A DNA stretch of 64,000 nt from Straminergon stramineum (Eukaryota > Streptophyta > Bryopsida > Hypnales > Calliergonaceae): assembly GCA_963920665.1 (NCBI GenBank), contig OY987270.1:19742019-19806018 (forward strand). The letters run 5' to 3'. How positions within the stretch are numbered: the first letter of the stretch is position 1; the number at the start of each line of letters is the position of its first letter. The notes under the pieces were generated by a model. That model was not told where the DNA came from. It saw nothing but the letters and a program-made list of their open reading frames with translations, and ran no database searches. Shown one piece after another: positions 58,165 through 64,000 of this stretch. Position numbers and translations under genes: made by a program.

Positions 58165-60013
58165 TTTTATTTTTCTTTATATTATTTGTAAACATTGCCA
58201 CTTTAGAGAAGTGCCAAGACAATAAGAATCATTGAGCCCTTTTTTTTGGAAAATTTTTTTTCTTCCTCACCAAAGTTCATTAATTTTTCACATTACATTT
58301 CAATTCAATCCCATAAGTTCTTTCAATGATTTTTAATTGACTCAAGTCCTTCGCAAATGCCAAACTACAATAGGTATACAATATAATTCCAACAATTTGA
58401 TAAATGCAACTAGGGCTTTTCTACTCCTACACTCAGCTAAAGGTTTTGGGGTCGGGAGACCTTGGCAATGGGAATTTTCACACGGATATTGAAGTGATGT
58501 TAGATTCGTATTGAAAATCAATTTTTCATTGATATTCTTTAGCTATTCATTTGTAATTCTACTTAAAATATCATTTAAAAAATATTGATTACCAATTTGG
58601 AAAAATGAATTTGCAACTACAAAGTGTTGGTATTTTAATTTTAGAACAACATGATAAAAAGAAATGTACCATGATGTTCAACACTATAACATAAACTTTG
58701 AGAGATTCTCAAAAAAATTGAGCATCATTTGATTTGATATGAATTGTTTTACTTCTTACTTTAAAATTCATAGTAATTTCAACTTTTTCTAAAATAATGT
58801 GAAATTTTTAAAACTAATAGAAGACATGTAACTACATATTTGAAAAATAGATATAATAAACACATTCATAAGTACTTATAAAATGAAGTTTTAAAATAAT
58901 TGTAGGCTCGACATTTGAGGATTAAACGTCCCTATACTTTAGTTGACATAGAAGTCTTAGCAATTGTGAACTCATTATACTAGACTTTGGAGGTGTATGT
59001 TGACTAATAGCCGACTTTGAATTCTATATTTTTCAATAGAGAAAACCCAAAGATTAAGATCCTATGAATGCAAAAAGGATGGTCCTTTTAACTTGTAATC
59101 TTTTGAATCCAAATTCTAATCCAAATTTTTATGGTCTTTATTTTGAAAATTAATTGAATCCTAAAGGGATCCATTGATTCCCTCAACTTACTTTTAAATT
59201 CCCTCAATTGAAAATACACTAAATTTCATTTCTATTGATCTTGCCCCCAAGGTTACAAAATGAAACCTATATGAGTCAATACAAAATCTTCCAAAAGTCA
59301 TTCCAAAAAATGGCTAATACACTTCTAACCTAAGGTTTGTCATCATAATTTCAAAATATACACATAATTTCAATGACACATACTAAGTGACTATTCTATA
59401 AAATGATAAACCTTATTAAACTCCATATAATTGACAAAATTTATTTACAAAACACTCTCCATTTGCAAAATATGGGATGCCAAATTTTTTGTTACACTCC
59501 ATTAAAGTGCACACTACTTTAAGATTATTGAGAATTCCTATTGCAAAATGCAAATTGAATTGGATGCAGAAGAAAGTTTTCTACAAACATGATCAATGTG
59601 TACAACATCATTGAAAAAATCAATAAGATCTCTATATGGTCTAAATAATTGAGAGAGTTTAAATTAAAAGGGTGCTTTGTCATGATACACCCTACATACT
59701 AAATCTAGAATCCTTTATTGATATCAATTGAGATAAATTTCAAATTTTTAATTGAATTCTTTGCAATAACTATTTTCTTCAATTTCATACTATTTCAGGA
59801 TTTTTTGAATTTTTTTCTTTCATTTTCATGTTCAAAACTTTAGATTAATTTTCAAGGTCTTAAAAAAAATTTAATATTTTTAAACATTTTATGGAAATGT
59901 TTATTTCCTAAAAACCATGAAGTGGAAATTTTCTTGAATTCTTTTGTAAACTTAGGTTCATGAATTTGTTATGGCAAAATGGGGTAGGATTCTTAGTGAG
60001 GATTTTAGTGCTA
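58165..60013. other. AT-rich spacer with one repeat E end
   Basis: A partial repeat E copy lies at about 58540-58930; its 'GAAGACATGTAACTACATATTTG' block matches the other copies and it closes with GAGGATTAA. The rest holds nothing recognised. Confidence 0.4.
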
Positions 60014-60500
60014 ACCCTTAAAGTTGTAAGGCATTTTTTTCCTCAAAATCCACTCAAAACTGCCATTTATGTTGTGTTGCCACCCAAAACTTATGAGGTG
60101 ATTTTTTTTAAGAATCTAATCGTAGAATCTTGTACTACACTTGTACAAATGATGTGTTAAATTTTTTGGGAGGTTTGACCTTAAAGATTAAAAGATATTT
60201 GCATTCAAAGTGGAAGTGTTTTCTTTGACCCTATCCAAAAATTTTAGATGACCTCTGTTTGTAAATTTTCTTACACTACGAACTTTGATATTAAAATTTT
60301 AACATGTTCAAAATCATTTTTAGTCGTATTTGCATAAATTTTCAAGGCAATGTAAGACATGAATCACATTAAATAAAATCCTTCAAAGCAACAATGTCTC
60401 AAGAATTGACAATATATTGTTCTATTTTTGAATAAATTTTTCTAAAATATACATTTAGAATCTAAATAATCCCAACAGTCGATTCAAAGAACATATACTC
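60014..60500 (-). mobile_element. Partial TTAA family A copy
   Basis: The left end CTAACCCTTAAAGTTGTAAGG is followed by 'CTCAAAACTGCCATTTATG', 'AATCTAATCGTAGAATCTTGTACTACA' and 'AAAAGATATTTGCATTCAAAGTGGAAG', the same order as the left half of the 39.6 kb element. The right end was not found. Confidence 0.55.
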
Positions 60501-61052
60501 CTACTTAAGAAGCCAAAAATGAAGATTGAAAAAATCTCAAATTTCTACAAGCTTTCTACATTCTAATGGTGAATGCCAATTTTCTAAAATCAAAGATAGT
60601 GGGCAAACCTCCTACAAAGGGTCCCTAAATGTTTTTTGTACATTTTTAATATGTTGTTGTGATGTTTTGTTGCCAAGGACTTGTGTTCATGTATTGTGGT
60701 TTGGAATCCTCTCTCCTTGCCAAATTTAGGGCATATGGCTTCTACCATTTTTCTATCGTATGATGTCATTGAATTATCCCCATGGCCCTATAATTCATTT
60801 CCATAGTTACCCACCAATAGTTGCCCTCTTTTGCATGCTTGAATATTTAGCTTCACCCATTGCCTCCTTTCTACAATGGCCCTTGCCTATTATAGCAACC
60901 AAAATGAAAGTCGATGAAATTCAACATACTTATATAGACCCTGCTCCCCTATTTTCCCAAAAAATAGTTGTAAATTTTCATCTATGAGTTGGATTTGAAA
61001 ATAAATTATATACCCTGAAGGCTTTTGAGACACCTAATCTCCACAATTTTTT
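60501..61052. other. Spacer between two family A copies
   Basis: The frames 60526-60729 and 60760-60987 (plus) have no recognisable domain. No other feature seen. Confidence 0.3.
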
Positions 61053-61056
61053 TTAA

Positions 61057-61612
61057 TCCCTAAAGGACCAAGTGTCCATTCAACGTACACACGAAATCTC
61101 GGGTAGGCTCCTACAAAGTCATTTTTAGTCGGATGTTCATGAAATTTGGACATGATGTGTAACTATGTATCCCCTTCTTGAAAAACTGATTTTTTTCTGA
61201 TTGGGTGCTTGGATCAAAAGTTATGCTGCCCTAAACTTTGCGGGCAGCATGAGCAAAAGTCATCCTATGATTTTGAAATTTAGCGGGTGTGTAGCTTACA
61301 TGACACAAGATGCAAATGTAAAAAAAATAACCATGTTTAGTGTAAGAATCTCATTTTAGAAGGAGTTAAAGTTTGCAAGCCATATCGGGCAAGGTTGGAA
61401 AAAACTTTTTTCACCTAACTTCAAACATTATAATCTTTCAATTTGTGCGGTCAAAGTTTCTAAAATTTTTCCCACATGTTCCCAAAGAAGTATGGTACAA
61501 ATTTGTATGGTTGAATTTTGAAAAAAAACTTTTTTTCCATTTTTTCTTGCTGCCCTAAAAAGTGGCAGCTTTTGACAATTTCAACCCAAAATGTACCTTG
61601 GTCCTTTAGGGA
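61057..61612 (+). mobile_element. TTAA family A element, 556 bp, perfect ends
   Basis: TCCCTAAAGGACCAAG at the left and its exact inverse at the right are each flanked by TTAA (61053-61056 and 61613-61616), giving a perfect 20-base inverted repeat including the target. The interior matches other members ('CATTATAATCTTTCAATTTGTGCGGTCAAAGTTTCT', 'GTGCTTGGATCAAAAGTTATG'). The perfect ends make it the likely youngest copy in the window. No coding capacity. Confidence 0.9.
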
Positions 61613-61616
61613 TTAA

Positions 61617-64000
61617 ATCACCCAAAAGATTGAAAGTATAGGTGCATGATCAAACCTTCAAGACTCCCTTGAAGGGACTCTTGGGACTTTAAGGGGTGAA
61701 ATGATTATTTTAGTGCAAAATCTAGTGGAAATTGAGCATTCATTTCAAGTAGTTCAATATTAGTGTTTTATAGCATGGATAATTTACCTCTCCACTATTG
61801 CTAGCCTTTCATATTTATTTGAGCATCTCCACTTGTTCCTCAAAACTTCATGAATGCCAGAAGGACAACTAAAAATGGTTTAATTTAAGGTGGATCACTT
61901 GTGAGCCCCAACTATGCAATTCACTATCTAACTCCCAACCAATCGGAAGTCTCTTATATTCAAAAGCACACAATATCTCTATTGTTTGTTGTGATAACAA
62001 GTTACTTGTTGATGAAACTTAGTATTTGGAGGAGGTATTGGCCTTGACAATTGCCGTACTACTCAAATGTCCAAATTCCAAATTTTGGCAAATACTAGAT
62101 GAAAAATGAGCAATCAATAATGCTTAAACTTGCCTTTAGATTTCATTTGCTATGAGTTGGAAAATTTATGTAGACTATTTTTTCTACAAACAATACGTGA
62201 GAATAATGAATGATGGAGACTCTTTATGTTTTTCATGTTAGGAGATTTACAATTTGGTTAGAAGTTAATATACTAGTATTAAGTTACACAAGTAATGTGA
62301 AGAAATGATCCACCCTTAAATCTTGGAGTAGAAAAACTAATCTATATACTCAACCTCTAGCGATCACATTGAAATTTGTTATTTACCAAGGAAATTGGGA
62401 GCATGTTTGGAATCAAAGACTTCTAATTAGCTAGGAAAATAAAAAATTAACCACCTACACAAGAGGAGATAGGATTTTATTTGGAGACCCTAATAGGTCT
62501 ATGAAGTCAAGTGTTGTTGCCTCTTTTGCATGGGAACACCTTTTACACACTCAATTTGTTGAATGTGATTTCTAATGTTTGTATAATAAGGTGGTTGAAA
62601 TGTAAGTTGTAGCCTGCTAAGTTTTTAGCTAATATGTTTTCAAAGCAATTTCTAGTACACACGCAAAGTAAATTGTAGGAAATCCGAAGGATGAGAAAAA
62701 AATTACATGAAACCTTAAAGGACAAGAATTGTCACTAATCTATCTTCCCCCAAATGATACAATTTTAGGACCAATAGATACATTCTTCCTTTTTGCAATA
62801 GTCTTGGCATTTCCGTTTTTGACTTTTGGGCCCCAATGTCCTTCTATAGTTTACTAATGAAAATTTAGTAAACCTAAGTGCTAATACAAATTTTAGGGAA
62901 TGACACATTGAGTATAGATTTCCAAAAACTATTGAGTATATAAGCAATGTGTTCATAGTCATAGTAAAGGACAAATTAATTGTAGTTTTATTTTCATGTT
63001 GCTTAATAGTTTGAAGAAATTGATAATGTACATGATGTATAGAAATATGAAAGGATGTATAGAAGGATTCTAGAGTAATTTGAACATAGTAATGATGGTA
63101 TTCAGCTTTTTCATTGGTAGTTGAAAAAATAGAAAGGAGTTGTATGAAAGGAGATCAATTTGAGGGTTTGGTTGAGTGTCTCACTTCAGGTGAGACAATA
63201 TTCTAGAGGATATTTGCTGAAAGATTGTTCATACTAAAGAATGAAGGCAAATGGAAGATACATAAGGACATCCATCAATTACATTACAATTCTCATCATA
63301 TAGAACATGATATGTCAAGTACATGCGATGATGGAATTTTCTCTCTTCATTGTGCTACTTTTCATGTGACTAGATTGAAAAATTGGTGGTTTGATGCCAC
63401 ATTGAATACCGATGTTACAAAAAGATATAAGAGCTTTTACCTTGTTAGACTCCAAGATTTATGCCAAAAGAAGAACAATCAATCCCTTTTGCCTTCCAAA
63501 CGATGTAGAGAGGGCCCGTTCTGCTTGGACAAAAATGATGGCAACTAGTGGATTGTAATGCCAAATAGGGAGAGAAGAAGTCTACTTCTTTGATAGTATT
63601 TTTGCTATACTATGCAAGAAAATGATGACTTGGAGGTGTTTGGAGCAATCTTTCACATGTTCAAAGACTCAGGAGGTGGATTGAATTTCACATTATAAGA
63701 AATATTTGTTGTTGACATTATTACTTTCTTGTATAGTTTTTAAATTTTCAATAGAAAATATCTAATTGATTTCTTCTAGTATTCACATTAGTGTTGAAGA
63801 GAATGTTGGTTGCACATGGTACATTTGCAAAAATTCACGCCATAGGCACTTTCTAGATTGTTGTTTGGATGCTTGAATCTACTGAAGTTCTAATTGAAGG
63901 TTAGAATTGTGATTGTAGATTCAAATTGATAAGGATGGATCAACTGTTAATTTGATGTTTGTTATTAAAAAATATTTGTGGTATCTTAGTAACAAGAAGA
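61617..64000. other. AT-rich spacer to window end
   Basis: No gene or bounded repeat was supported. The frame 63225-63548 (plus, 107 codons) is the longest; it has no recognisable domain and no splice or leader context, so it is left uncalled. Confidence 0.35.

Noticed and set aside
63225..63548. 107-codon frame near the window end
   Set aside because: No domain, splice context or homologous copy seen; its length is possible by chance in 64 kb of six-frame sequence.
1..64000. LTR retrotransposons
   Set aside because: I looked for reverse transcriptase, integrase and gag motifs, and for long direct repeats ending TG...CA, and saw none I could support; very decayed copies may still be present.
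1..64000. CRISPR arrays, operons, bacterial-type signals
   Set aside because: Spliced plant-type genes and plant transposons make a prokaryotic reading untenable; no regular spacer arrays were seen.

Overview
The window is nuclear DNA from a land plant. Evidence: three plant-type protein genes with GT-AG introns (a DUF616/MUCI70-TOD1-type glycosyltransferase, a SOUL-type heme-binding protein, a plant-clade GH28 polygalacturonase), and plant DNA-transposon miniatures (a textbook Stowaway, a CACTA-type MITE, a PIF/Harbinger-like element). Gene density is low, and long AT-rich, CpG-poor spacers alternate with a few CpG-richer gene islands (about 3-8, 15.2-19, 43.5-46.4 and 50-56.5 kb). A non-flowering lineage would fit, but the sequence alone does not settle the species.

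Layout: 1.5-2.1 kb is a broken PIF1/Helitron-type helicase relic (minus). At 2.9 kb there are two adjacent perfect-arm palindromes. 5.4-8.1 kb is a gene-like island with two short kinesin-12-like exon pieces (minus). 9.1-12.4 kb is CACTA-like sequence and purine-rich tracts. 12.7-15.2 kb is a tandem array of an old repeat carrying two younger insertions. 16.8-18.6 kb is the intronless DUF616 gene (minus). 18.9-43 kb is almost wholly decayed transposon sequence. 43.9-45.1 kb is the SOUL gene (minus, two exons). 50.8-53.9 kb is the seven-exon polygalacturonase (minus), whose likely promoter near 55.3 kb abuts a broken partial copy of the SOUL gene (55.3-55.9 kb). 56-64 kb is again transposon debris, including a long foldback and a clean TTAA-flanked element.

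The most interesting signal is a set of non-autonomous DNA transposons whose ends read CCCCTAAAGGACCAAGG or close variants and which are flanked by TTAA. At least five clean members and several diverged or partial ones lie in 64 kb. One sits inside another repeat whose unoccupied form is also in the window (33.56-34.28 kb versus 41.76 kb), which shows TTAA target duplication directly. Another is flanked by CTAA on both sides, which separates target duplication from terminal repeat. TTAA targets and CCC-starting ends are hallmarks of the piggyBac superfamily, which is poorly documented in land plants. No transposase was found here.

The three protein genes have no evident joint pathway. The DUF616 protein and the polygalacturonase both plausibly act on pectic or cell-wall polysaccharide (Golgi and apoplast), but their co-location is probably chance.
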